Shown: positions 38,101 to 44,882, counted from the first letter of the stretch. The stretch is DNA of 51,554 bases from RGIG5327 sp045612485 (GCA_045612485.1 JAZKZE010000166.1:1-51554); one strand, 5' to 3'. Numbers and translations are program-made. Notes: generated by a model not told the origin, from the sequence alone.

Positions 38101-40452
38101 ACCGCCGTTATTTACGGTAAGAATAACTGTGCCGCCGTTATCCCCCAGATTTGCAACTGTAAGCGCATGATTGTCGATCACTGCTTTATCGCCTGTGATG
38201 TTAAGAGTATCCAGTGTTCCGCCGGAACCGCTTAATTCTCCTTCAAGATTTACAGTGGCATGGAGAGTCACTCCGTCAGAAAGCACAAGATCGTTGTTTG
38301 CCGCAACATTCACAGCTTTTGCAACACTTACGATCCTTCCCTGGAGACTGCCTTCACCGTTGATCAACAGGGTATCTATTTGTCCTTCTGCACTGAGTGT
38401 ACCGCCGGCAAGGGAGATCGTATCATTGCTGTAATCAAAAACATTGGCAACATTTACTATCGCGCCGGTACCGATATTCAGCTTGACACTTCCGCCATCA
38501 TCTGTGAGAGATCCCACATTAAGTGTGCCTCCGGTGATCAGAGTTGTTGCATTCTGAGTAACGTTAAGATCATTGACGGAACTTGTTCCGGAAACTTCCA
38601 GTGAGCCGTGGAAAAGGAGTTTACCGTCAATTCCGGCATTGTTCAAAGTCAGAATATCCGTATCCTCAAGCATAACGTCATTCTTAACTTCGAGTGTTCC
38701 GTTTTTGAGGGTTACTGTATCCTGCTGACCATTATGTGTTCCCAGAATCAGATTGTTTACAGTACCGCTTCCACTGAATACTGTATTACTGTCCAGCTTG
38801 ATCGTTCCGGAGCCGTAATTTACAGTACTGCCGACAGTTACCTGACTGTCTTCCGTAACAAAAAGAGTTCCAGCCATTCCGGCATCGCTGAGAGTATAAT
38901 CTACCGTAAGCAGAGTGCCGCCGGTAATTGTTGCTGTTCCTTCTGTTGCGATATTCAGATTCCATACTGCACTTTTAAGGGTTTTGTCAGTCAGAGTGTT
39001 GGTAAGTTTTGCTCCGTTTCCCAAGCCCAGTGTACCATCAATTCCGGAATTATTCATGATGATGGTGTCATTGTCGCTGACTGCAACAATACCTTCAAGA
39101 GCAATATCCTGATCCCCTGCAACAGAACCAAGCTGGAGAACTATTGTATCACTATTCCCGGGACTTCCCACATACATCGTATTTTCGAATGTGTAGGTAA
39201 ATGCTTTCCCTGTATTGGAAACAAATACGACCTCACCGCCGGAAAGACCATCATCCAGAAGATAAATCGGTCCGGTATAACTTTCTGTAACGTCGCTCAT
39301 CAATGTAATAACATCACGCTCATACAGATACCCGGGAGTTTGTTTAGTTTGCGTCCAGTAATCATTCAGGTCTTTGTACTTTCCTCCGGTACCTATGGTA
39401 ATATCCGCAAGCTCATTATTCCATTCATCGGAAACGGTGATGGAGTCAGTTTCCACGCTTCCGATGGTATATTCCAAATTCCAGTTTGCCCCGTATGCTG
39501 AGGAGCCGGTGCTGTCAACAGATGCGGCAATATCCGCTCCGGTGGCATCTGCCATTTCCTGAAGAAATGCCTGACCGTTTTCTGCCGCAGCAGTATCGCA
39601 GCCGTAGATCATAATATCAGCGTCTTCAGCAAGATGATCCTTCATGGGGGCAAAATATTCCCCTTCTGTTATATGTCTGGTGCCAACCAGGATCCCGGTT
39701 TCGTCCCCGTGGGTCACAAAGTGGACGGCATCGTAATCATAATCTTTTTCCGCCATGAATGCGGCAATATCCGCCATGGGATCGGCAGAGGTGGAATCCA
39801 GAACGAGAATGTCTTTGCCTTCTCCCGCTTCTTCTATGATGATATCTGTACCGTAAGTATTGGAATTGATGATGAGAAGTTCATGTCTGTCGGTTTCTGT
39901 ATTCTCATTAATAGCATCCGCAATATTTTCCGCGGCCGCAGCAGGAGCTGTCCCGTCAATGGTAAACTCAATATCCACATTGCTGTCGATCACAAGTGCG
40001 GAAGGATCGGAAAGATCAAGTACCACTTCCCCGTTATTGCCCGCTTCCGCAAGAAGTCCGTCCGCAGCACTTGCTTCCGGTGCATCGAAAGCAGCACCTG
40101 CAACAGGATCCAGAACAACATCGTCAGAAGCATCATCTTCCGCTTCAAGGCCGTCAGCTTTTTCACCATTTTCACGCACAACACCTTCGTCGGCAATATT
40201 TGCCCCGTCAGGCCCGGCGGCAAGAGCCGCTTCCAAAGCACTTTTATCAATGGCATCTATCGCTCTTTCCCCGGCAGGAACATCTCCTTTTTCCCCGGAA
40301 GAATCCTGTACATCTGCTTCCGCGTCATTATCCGCATCGGCTGCCGCTTCATTCATCGCTGCCAGTGCCGCGATCTCAGGAGCTGCCGCAGCTTCAAAAA
40401 GCACTCTTTCTTCCAGTTTGATGATTCCGGTACTTTTTCTTTTCTTCATCAT
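29167..40452 (-). CDS. Giant surface protein: LEPR-XLL-like start, DUF4347, beta-helix and Pmp-like repeats
   Basis: A 3,761-residue protein in one open frame. The basic MMKKRKSTG is followed by LEERVLF (13-19), like the LEPR-XLL N-terminal domain of very large proteins; no ordinary Sec signal is seen. An acidic, Ala-rich stretch (20-205) precedes a DUF4347 domain (about 205-335) with H248-G249 and C285 in the positions of a His/Cys dyad. Autotransporter-like repeats rich in GGTL, NNGT and NAG patterns fill about 350-2380. A Pro/Glu/Gly linker lies near 2390-2405, SLREA-type segments near 2415-2435 and 2900-2925, and GGAIYN plus FSNN repeats with about 25-residue period, like Chlamydia Pmp adhesins, cover about 3030-3380. 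No beta-barrel is evident; the end is charged and helical. It is probably a secreted or surface adhesin. Confidence 0.85.
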   Translation of the reverse strand: MMKKRKSTGIIKLEERVLFEAAAAPEIAALAAMNEAAADADNDAEADVQDSSGEKGDVPAGERAIDAIDKSALEAALAAGPDGANIADEGVVRENGEKADGLEAEDDASDDVVLDPVAGAAFDAPEASAADGLLAEAGNNGEVVLDLSDPSALVIDSNVDIEFTIDGTAPAAAAENIADAINENTETDRHELLIINSNTYGTDIIIEEAGEGKDILVLDSTSADPMADIAAFMAEKDYDYDAVHFVTHGDETGILVGTRHITEGEYFAPMKDHLAEDADIMIYGCDTAAAENGQAFLQEMADATGADIAASVDSTGSSAYGANWNLEYTIGSVETDSITVSDEWNNELADITIGTGGKYKDLNDYWTQTKQTPGYLYERDVITLMSDVTESYTGPIYLLDDGLSGGEVVFVSNTGKAFTYTFENTMYVGSPGNSDTIVLQLGSVAGDQDIALEGIVAVSDNDTIIMNNSGIDGTLGLGNGAKLTNTLTDKTLKSAVWNLNIATEGTATITGGTLLTVDYTLSDAGMAGTLFVTEDSQVTVGSTVNYGSGTIKLDSNTVFSGSGTVNNLILGTHNGQQDTVTLKNGTLEVKNDVMLEDTDILTLNNAGIDGKLLFHGSLEVSGTSSVNDLNVTQNATTLITGGTLNVGSLTDDGGSVKLNIGTGAIVNVANVFDYSNDTISLAGGTLSAEGQIDTLLINGEGSLQGRIVSVAKAVNVAANNDLVLSDGVTLHATVNLEGELSGSGGTLDTLNITGDKAVIDNHALTVANLGDNGGTVILTVNNGGVLTVVNPFAYTDDTIILNNGTLNGNGTLKTLTLNGLGGTLEGGNLTVTDAINIAAKSILNIRQTANLTAQNGISNAGKIAGIGDSAVLNLTGDLENTGTVETSVALRITAGALENEGSVGVIFDVGGNVENKGTIKEIRSVSGNLTNTTFGTIDELGNVSGKLVNDGVIGDLYNVKDIASVTNNGVINMLLLTVSGETNASGLVFTTVNEALGSLANHGLGGLVLDTGVAIALNPYTYAESNTFRQQNNVVTAAEALTLSADKLIALYGQTTIVLDTPITFTSKPSALSTVEGYSLNSEATLANIIVGSSVTLNLNDGGTSMDYQFKNVGIEIADGGTVNINKDAEVSFSGNGVTANYKFLSYNAYTMNNGVTYKGTGITNAGTLNIDNAQVTFTRESLGKFSSIERYNTYGIKNDGANAVVNITGSDIVFSLGTAASPVSRAADAYALWNVEGAMYIKDSDISMTSVRSSVDENDKSIAVYNESRNAANAVSGSIMQQLSESDQLSSANLVVDDGRITLNGGDEEVYSVVNNGSAYFENSFVLAAGRDAVYGIKNDVNGLLEYHVTGDAYTDQESLDAFFASRGINWADYQNNPEKLISDYIIPGISGKNINTNSTNVNNTNAVGNYGQAYLHYTGSISAGNDAWVGSTTQYTYTDVPVLLLYGSFNTVGTAEEGQNIVLSDLDQVTIVGKGTEAKSYLYSYGTATNLLNDVSVKDLVNDGSQIHVTGSYEQSIFSVYDATSNLLNWTGNDNSTIVNLYGKSNQGSGLDGEIFFGRAATDARANIFHSMDGIDTLVDREYDNRVHFSADVSYDFTNHARITIENYIGLGVNEEHAVSIENIDNTHYTYKIGEQISAYFTIEKAISTEMEIDGQIVTLQDVNGNPIKLTDDYGNVTMFVEYGALTEVVDSNVKNAGVVNRSGNMTMNGINILNTNAQSVAVTNIGGIFSMDGGALIGTYSGLDNLEMAYKEASSSSIDITIRQGRVTLNDITAVAGTAFGIRNTGTVEFSNENTALITNDLDITVVAGSSLDKLFRPFDDSAIPEVDKAIAIANYTVAAAAQVIHIATSPTATATYTIKISSYDEYSTKGSISPAAIPASWTVDLVEGDVQIGEQTFEPSTHTITGSSPLITHAVYGSAYTNATVTVDNAEIRLSHVELYSTTALYNEAKATVTNVSSFENYLYSVQNVGIKDAANPKSGNWPGWCISCEPADTATFVNTVNGENVARVSDAHLSFSCVINASGVENKDTLTLEGLNITDDQGNILSSGGMTISGSPYRVTGTETFLNLTVTSPENETYAIINNGTLIIENTYTLKQDILDAKGNVIFAAGNYSVDEADAVMAAAIEYQKDNPNKDLTLYPTNYAYISSFKGTAIQNKGNLTMINATVKDSVNGIENAGKMYMVNSQIVDNSSWGFINVSGDAHILDSTIAFNHNGMDIQAGTVTLVNSILVNDGLLSDVNRSTHTLTAEEMGINYQESGGTLIGVDKDDNIIGENRQDKENAADWLNHAKANSDMLGSLYTFLGTTYFADSTNSFALSANSPALSGGVLVAITRDSNGSISGYTSGTATGSLTGSLVPADKDGHSRIPDEDNNIVVGATVPGSPMKPSPEPEPGPGPGPEPDPTIEQGSNVVTTNQDVIDNTDGLISLREAITYAMTYGDGNVYFSAKDLGHGDVTITLDSALGGIGIDGGSVTINGVDHIYNNSNTNITIDGSRISGSTVVIGETGNAEFKDISVTAGTGTYADSFGGNIGGVFLVLGGSLAINGTGTYTGNTVSPVDLGGIIASISGTVNVTGNITFRNGIASTGGGFLLQYGEDAVSVIGDTNSNIIIEGMEAVRGAVLDQFEGKTTFINTVVKDSGIYDETEKKVLTEDLFNITDEFTLVNASVYNNFAEALFGLLAVSDMGEESEIWDGKVFVVNSSIVNNAVGYQMTEEGKYVYDNNGNRLLDYSTNLFSVEKVSETETSTSAGNIYILNTLISTEVDTTDESVVVQVVNSATGEYGKYSFLYNADGSLVLDADTYVPVTNPGNGAAESGVITAVYTDLDGNRAIALKHTVNGQWMDMDGNVLSQYYQENIKYDAIGEISVSGNGSHRYIGQSNLYIGAYSRAYAETAVQNNIVVTTTADEMNGNADISLREAVKYAEKLHEQTGFTYTIVFADGLANQGDIILDHTLYINGSLNIAGSNNVLSASGVLDEAMIVVNTSGVNINNLTLDGMNNYNDLTGGRGIFEVTERGLATVNDVNMLNGQSALGGAIYNTGTLTVNGGLFSNNTAVMEGGAIYNEGTLSVNGSTFSNNDAEYGGVIFNTGSLVVSGSTFSNNTVEGDSIIYSTEDISISGSTFSGNMTTGSVIYADGTISVSGSTFTNNTANSLVESGESVNISSGTFTGNSAVQGSLISARKDIRITDAAFDTNYSGEAIVYAAGNLNTANSSFTNNAATAAIVTADGSVTVSGSTFAKNATVNDNASIILAGGDLNISGSTVSGNAVGENGGILDAAGSLNMSGSSIVDNISGLTAVYAEKDVTISNSTISGNTPEAAVIVGENVSISGSTVSGNTATLSVVLADAVCIANSTVSGNSARQIIRSTGNLTLNEVSMANNKGNALLSAEGYITVISSTLADTEGDGVVKVVSDKDVYILNSTVASASETSGSLITGANIYIVNSITVTDDAAAPVAAGTVYAAYSVVSGNALYQYSDQVQSGWSYTSAFGNTKVNGEGMLVPVSSIASQRGVFVRYSVNADGSLNIAYSDQYDDELITDGNYYDPVVNQSWKTITVASPVNGTVVRYVHEQYIVMPGIGAYWNGSYTVDYGPGLNDAFINSAYDGTLDYYSWSEYDAVVASLPSGIAEDVPVSVSGIDGFSGNIYEGMNSGFRLTERFDLGGMVSGETYISETVGADGEDQGGEFFVTPTTAEGVPVMLDAESIDEVGDIALEDTLAELAGGMENIAEKASSLFRRAEIFKDNFDKAIEELLDIKA

Positions 40453-40490
40453 AAGAATACCTGTCCTTTCTCACAACAGATTTTATTTTT

Positions 40491-40588
40491 TTACAAAAAC
40501 ACAGAACAACTCCGGGGTACCCCATGCCTTTTTCCACTCAAAAGCGGAAACACACAGTGTACCCTGACTCTGTTCTGTATTTTTGTAA
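40491..40588 (-). ncRNA. Structured leader RNA upstream of the giant gene
   Basis: TTACAAAAACACAGAACA (40491-40508) and TGTTCTGTATTTTTGTAA (40571-40588) pair over 18 positions. After a symmetric 6x6 internal loop, GGGTAC (40515-40520) pairs with GTACCC (40559-40564). An inner hairpin joins TTTCCACT (40531-40538) to AGCGGAAA (40543-40550). The only two imperfect pairs are G-U wobbles in minus-strand RNA but A-C mismatches in plus-strand RNA. It ends 38 bases before the giant gene ATG and has no T-tract, so a terminator is unlikely. Confidence 0.55.
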
Positions 40589-40612
40589 CTCTTCAACATT
40601 CTACACCTCTTC

Positions 40613-41002
40613 TCACAGCCTCAGTACACAAGGTCTGAAAGAAGTGAAATACCTTTTTTTACGGCTCACCGCGATCTTGCGCAAGCAGAAAGAAAACGCC
40701 CGGGAAAGAGTTTTGCAGACACTTGCAGATACGGTGACAGTCAATTCATAAACGCCCGGGAGAGCGTTATTTAATACATAATGGGAGAAATTTTCCACAT
40801 AGACAGAGATCATCCTCCCCAGTTCAACGGGGGCGGCGGGAATATAGAAAAAATGATTCTGCATGGAGGTGCACGCAGAAGGAATGGCGAGATGTATATC
40901 GCCGCAAGTAGAGTCATTCAGCAGATACATTTCCTCTGCGGCGTTTTCCGCCGTGAGAAAAAGAGCCGAAAAATCTGAAGAATATTCAGGTTTCCAATAC
41001 AT
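40613..41002 (-). CDS. Hypothetical protein, uncertain
   Basis: A possible 129-residue protein upstream of the giant gene in the same direction. I do not recognise a family. The first 85 residues are mixed alpha/beta-like (FFYIPAAPVELGRMISVYVE; PGVYELTVTVS) and the last 40 are basic with several Cys. Codon choice resembles the neighbours and it fills an otherwise empty 830-base stretch, but the ribosome site (GGGAAAG, about eight bases before ATG) is only moderate. If it is not real, 40453-41286 is a long intergenic region holding the leader RNA, short CCCGGG-centred repeats and the promoter at 41115-41144. Confidence 0.4.
   Translation of the reverse strand: MYWKPEYSSDFSALFLTAENAAEEMYLLNDSTCGDIHLAIPSACTSMQNHFFYIPAAPVELGRMISVYVENFSHYVLNNALPGVYELTVTVSASVCKTLSRAFSFCLRKIAVSRKKRYFTSFRPCVLRL
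40694..40761. repeat. Repeated CCCGGG-centred 12-mer
   Basis: AAACGCCCGGGA occurs at 40694-40705 and 40750-40761, 56 bases apart. A third, inverted and imperfect copy, TCCCGGGTGTTA, lies at 41012-41023 just before the hypothetical gene start. All three surround the uncertain 129-residue frame. Confidence 0.4.
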
Positions 41003-41114
41003 TTTTCACTTTCCCGGGTGTTATTTCTGAAACAAATCCATGTTCCGTCAGCTGATAACATATAACAATATTCCTCAAATTTCAAACTCAAAAATAATTT
41101 TTTTCCGTTTTTTT

Positions 41115-41144
41115 ATGACAAAAGCAATAAAAATGCTGTAAAAT
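41115..41144 (+). promoter_or_regulatory. Candidate promoter of the SurA/PpiD-like gene
   Basis: ATGACA (41115-41120) and TAAAAT (41139-41144) are separated by 18 bases. The leader to the ATG at 41287 would be about 135 bases, A-rich, with no other clear feature. The rest of 41003-41286 shows nothing I can name. Confidence 0.4.
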
Positions 41145-41286
41145 ATTCTCTGTTTGAATAAATAATGAAAAAAACTTTTCCCGGCGGTTGAAAAATAAAG
41201 CAGGAAGATATACATTAATAAATAATAATGTTCGCAAAAATCAGAAAATCAGAAAAAACATACAAAACAACCGAAAGGAAAAAAGA

Positions 41287-42960
41287 ATGGTTATCAGAAG
41301 AATGAACAACGTGCTGGTCAAGCACAACAAAATACTCTTCGGACTTTTCTCCATTATCATCATCGTAGCATTTGTCTGGTTCTTCACTCCCGGAGTGGAT
41401 GGCTCCATGTTCTTCGGTGGTCCCGCCTCCGACAGCAGCATCGTAGCCCGTGCCGCCGGAAAAGAACTTACACTCAAAGAGTACAGAAACGCCATGAAGA
41501 AACAGGCGATCGTGCTGGCACTCAGCTACAATACCACTCCCGCAGCTTTCCAGGATCTTTCCAATGACCAGATCTTTGCCGGTATCGTTCTTGCTGTTGC
41601 CGCCGAAAAATACGGTCTTACTGCATCGGATAAGGAAGTGGTCGATTTTATCAAAAGACTTCCCCAGTTCAAAGGTGCCAAAGGGGAATTTGATAATGCT
41701 AAATATTCCCTTTATGTTGAACAGCAGCTTGCACCCCTCAATATGGGTGCAAAGGATCTGGAAGAAGCCATCCGCAGTACTCTTGCCACCGAAAAACTCG
41801 GCAGAATGCTGGAAAGTACCGTTGTTACAGAAGATGAGATCGCCTGTTTTCAGGATCTTACCATGGAAAAGACTTTTGCAAGAATGATCCGGTTTGACGC
41901 CGCTGACTACAAAGATCAGGTGAAGGTCACCGAAAAAGAGATCAAGGATTACTATACAGCCAACAGTAAAACTCTTCTCACTGAACCCCAGATCCGCGGA
42001 CTTTATGTCAAGTTCCCCTATGCTGTTTATGCTGCCAAAAATCCTGTGAAGGATGCAGAAGCAAAAAAATATTATGATGCCAATAAACTTGATTATATCA
42101 AGGACGGTAAAGAACAGAGCTTTGCCAAAGTGAAAGCTGCCATCATCAGAAAACTTTCTGCTGAAAAAGCGGAAGCCGCCGCTATGGAAGCAGCCAGAAA
42201 CTTCAGAGAAAAACTTTACAAGATCTCCGGGGAAGCGGAAGACGGTGTAAGCCAGATCGCTTATTTCAAAAAGTTCGCCGCGGAAGGTAAACTTGTTCTC
42301 ATGGATACCGCCTGGCTCAAGAGAAATTCCATTGAAGTACAGAAGACAGGTAAGGAACCTATGCTTGTTTCCGCCCTCTTCGGTACCTCTGTCCGTTATC
42401 CTGTTACCAAGAGTGTAAGAGGAAATACAGGAGCATTTGTTGCCTGCGTAACTGAACGCAAAGAAGCAAAAACAGCAGACTACAAAGATGTGAAAGAAGA
42501 GATCAGAACTCAGCTTGCTGCAAGAAAAGCCCGTCAGAAAGCTGCGGAAAGCATGAGAGCATACGCTGCAAAAATCGCCGCAAGCAAAAATCCTGCTGCG
42601 GAAGTTGCCAAAGCTCTTGCAGGGACAAAAGGCAAAGTTACTGCTCTGCCTGTATTCTCCTACGATACTCTCAATGAGTTCAATAAAGACAACGTTCCTG
42701 CCAAATTTGTGGCAATGAACCTCATTCCCGGTACTGCCACCAATACTCTTTCCAAAGCCGGTGATCTCCCCGACGGCGGTCAGATTGCCGTATTCGTGGA
42801 CAGAAGAGTTCAGCCCACCGCCGCTGAAAAAGCCAAAGACAAAGCTGGCAAAAAAGAACTCTATGAACAGATGAAAAAATCTTCCTCCGTTTCCGGTTTG
42901 CAGAGTTGGATCTTCTCCAACAGTGCAAATATGATGAAACAGCAGGAAAATGCCCGGTAA
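41287..42960 (+). CDS. Membrane-anchored SurA/PpiD-like periplasmic chaperone
   Basis: A 557-residue protein with a short cytosolic start, one membrane helix (about 14-33, KILFGLFSIIIIVAFVWFF) and a large exported part. Residues about 55-180 match the SurA/PpiD N-terminal chaperone region (LTLKEYRNAMKKQAI, TASDKEVVDFIKRLPQFKGAKGEF). The rest is Lys/Ala-rich helix. I do not see the usual parvulin isomerase signature, so it may be a chaperone without isomerase activity. PpiD-type proteins help fold outer-membrane and secreted proteins near the translocon. An upstream ATG at 41188 would add 33 residues, but AAAGGAAAAAAG sits before 41287. purM follows after 27 bases. Confidence 0.78.
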   Translation: MVIRRMNNVLVKHNKILFGLFSIIIIVAFVWFFTPGVDGSMFFGGPASDSSIVARAAGKELTLKEYRNAMKKQAIVLALSYNTTPAAFQDLSNDQIFAGIVLAVAAEKYGLTASDKEVVDFIKRLPQFKGAKGEFDNAKYSLYVEQQLAPLNMGAKDLEEAIRSTLATEKLGRMLESTVVTEDEIACFQDLTMEKTFARMIRFDAADYKDQVKVTEKEIKDYYTANSKTLLTEPQIRGLYVKFPYAVYAAKNPVKDAEAKKYYDANKLDYIKDGKEQSFAKVKAAIIRKLSAEKAEAAAMEAARNFREKLYKISGEAEDGVSQIAYFKKFAAEGKLVLMDTAWLKRNSIEVQKTGKEPMLVSALFGTSVRYPVTKSVRGNTGAFVACVTERKEAKTADYKDVKEEIRTQLAARKARQKAAESMRAYAAKIAASKNPAAEVAKALAGTKGKVTALPVFSYDTLNEFNKDNVPAKFVAMNLIPGTATNTLSKAGDLPDGGQIAVFVDRRVQPTAAEKAKDKAGKKELYEQMKKSSSVSGLQSWIFSNSANMMKQQENAR

Positions 42961-42987
42961 TATAATTTGAAAGACAAAGGAGTCATC

Positions 42988-44037
42988 ATGTCCGGAAATA
43001 CACATTCCACTTATAAAGCCGCCGGGGTCGATATTGACCTTGCCACCTCTCTTCTCAAAGATCTGAAACCCAAACTTGCCCAGGCACGCAGACCGGAAAT
43101 GCTTGCCCCCATCGGCGGGTTCGGCGGACTTTTCCAGATTGACCTTGCCAAATGGAAAAATCCTGTTATGGTGGCAAGTATAGACGGTGTCGGTACCAAA
43201 CTTATGGTAGCGGCAATGGCACAGGATTTCACAACCGTGGGCTATGACATCGTCAATCACTGTATCAACGATATTTCTGTGCAGGGTGCGGAACCTGTCT
43301 ATTTCCTTGATTATATAGGGATCGGCAAACTGCGCAATCCCATTTATGCGGATGTTCTGAGCGGCATTGCAGATGCCTGCAAAAACGCAAACTGCGCTCT
43401 GCTCGGCGGGGAAACAGCGGAAATGCCCGGTATGTACGGCAATGATTTCGACCTTGTTGGGATCATTACCGGTATGGTGGAAAAAGACAAGATCATTACC
43501 GGTGAAAATATCAGACCCGGTCATGTTGCCATTGCTCTTCCCTCCAGCGGACTGCACACCAATGGATTCAGTCTTGCAAGAAAAGTTCTTTTTGAAGTTG
43601 CCGGTTTTGACGTCAACAGCACTCCTGAATGTTTGAAAGGGGAAACAGTCGGTCAGGCTCTTCTCAAGCCTCATGTGTGCTACTGGAAAGCGGTGAAAGC
43701 TCTTATGGATTCCCCCGCAGTATCTCTGGACGGGGTTGCCCATATCACCGGCGGCGGACTTATTGACAATGTGCCCCGTATCCTCCCCAAAGATGTGGAT
43801 GCAGTCTTTGAAAGTTCTGCTATCAAAAATCCCGCCCCCATCTTTGATCTTATCGTGGAAAAAGGCAATATTGAAAAACAGGAAGCCTACCATGTGTTCA
43901 ACATGGGCGTGGGAATGGTGTTCTTCGTACCTGCCGACCAGGAAGCTGAAACCATGAAGCTGTGCAAAGAAGCAGGATTCGATCCTTTTGTATGCGGCAG
44001 GATCGTGGAAGGGTCCGGCAAATCCATCGTAAAGTAA
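42988..44037 (+). CDS. purM: Phosphoribosylformylglycinamidine cyclo-ligase (AIR synthetase)
   Basis: A 349-residue AIR synthetase, the fifth step of purine synthesis, forming 5-aminoimidazole ribonucleotide with ATP. It shows TYKAAGVDID, MVASIDGVGTKLMVA, CINDISVQGAEPVYFLDYIG, LLGGETAEMPGMY, ALPSSGLHTNGFSLAR and the C-terminal HITGGGLIDNVPRIL and FNMGVGMVF, all standard for the family. A TTG at 42967 could extend the frame, but AAAGGAG is ideally placed for ATG 42988 and the family normally starts there. It lies between the SurA/PpiD-like gene and the TPR-like gene in a close run; no other purine gene is nearby. Confidence 0.97.
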   Translation: MSGNTHSTYKAAGVDIDLATSLLKDLKPKLAQARRPEMLAPIGGFGGLFQIDLAKWKNPVMVASIDGVGTKLMVAAMAQDFTTVGYDIVNHCINDISVQGAEPVYFLDYIGIGKLRNPIYADVLSGIADACKNANCALLGGETAEMPGMYGNDFDLVGIITGMVEKDKIITGENIRPGHVAIALPSSGLHTNGFSLARKVLFEVAGFDVNSTPECLKGETVGQALLKPHVCYWKAVKALMDSPAVSLDGVAHITGGGLIDNVPRILPKDVDAVFESSAIKNPAPIFDLIVEKGNIEKQEAYHVFNMGVGMVFFVPADQEAETMKLCKEAGFDPFVCGRIVEGSGKSIVK

Positions 44038-44051
44038 GAGGTTGAGGTAAA

Positions 44052-44864
44052 ATGCTTACATTTCTCTGCGGGATCGTCCTTGCGGCGATCCTCTATACGG
44101 TGGTTGTTTACTGTGCCGGTCTTTCCTTTATATGGGGGATCGTGTTTGCCGTTCTCGGTCTGATCTGTGTAAACATTACCGTAGCTCTTATACTCAAGGG
44201 GATGACGGCAAAGGTAAATAATCTTATTCAGCAGATCATGCTGGATACCCGTCATAAGATAGAGGTCATGCAGAATCAGTTCATGCGGCGTCCCGGAGGC
44301 AGTCAGAAACAGATGATGAGTGCCTTTGAGAGAGTGCAGAACGAAGGTTTGCGGAAGGCTCTGGAAGCGTGCAGTAACTTTGATAAGTTCAATAAATGGA
44401 GTCCGCTTCTGGATAAACAAACCAATGCCATGCGTGCCATGTTTTCTTTCCAGCTGAAAGAGTATGACAAGACGGATGAGTATCTGAAAAAGGCTCTTCT
44501 CATGGATCCGCAGACCATTTCCATCAAACTTGTCCGTATGTACAAGAGCAATGCCTCTTTGGAGGAGATGGCAAAATTCTACAGAAAGAAATGCGCCTCC
44601 ATCAAAGGGGAAAACTGTATTCTGCCTGTGGCTCTTTACAGCTGGATCCTTATGAAAATGGATAAGAAAGATGAAGCCTTCAAAGTCCTTTCCGACGCAA
44701 AAAAGAAAACGGATAATGAAGTGATCGTCAGCAACTGGGAAGCTCTGGCAAATGATAAAGCAAAGAGTTTTTCCAATGCGGGGCTTGGTGAATTGTGGTA
44801 TGCCATGGGGCTGGAAGAAATGAAGATGCCCAAAGTGCGTCAGCAGTATCAGTACCGCAGATAA
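44052..44864 (+). CDS. Membrane protein with TPR-like soluble domain
   Basis: A 270-residue protein I cannot assign to a family. Two hydrophobic segments (about 3-22 and 26-48) form a membrane hairpin. The rest is helical and soluble, with TPR-like pairs near 120-150 (MFSFQLKEYDKTDEYLKKALLMDPQTISIK) and 185-225 (YSWILMKMDKKDEAFKVLSDAKK). Such proteins usually scaffold membrane complexes. GAGGT precedes the start; it is 14 bases after purM and probably co-transcribed. A strong terminator follows directly. Confidence 0.75.
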   Translation: MLTFLCGIVLAAILYTVVVYCAGLSFIWGIVFAVLGLICVNITVALILKGMTAKVNNLIQQIMLDTRHKIEVMQNQFMRRPGGSQKQMMSAFERVQNEGLRKALEACSNFDKFNKWSPLLDKQTNAMRAMFSFQLKEYDKTDEYLKKALLMDPQTISIKLVRMYKSNASLEEMAKFYRKKCASIKGENCILPVALYSWILMKMDKKDEAFKVLSDAKKKTDNEVIVSNWEALANDKAKSFSNAGLGELWYAMGLEEMKMPKVRQQYQYRR

Positions 44865-44882
44865 TTTTTTCATAACTTTGCA

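Noticed and set aside
41215..43893. An 892-codon minus-strand frame spanning the SurA/PpiD-like gene and most of purM.
   Set aside because: It lies across two genes that are recognised on the plus strand and their intergenic space; its translation is Phe/Gly/His-rich like other antisense artefacts.
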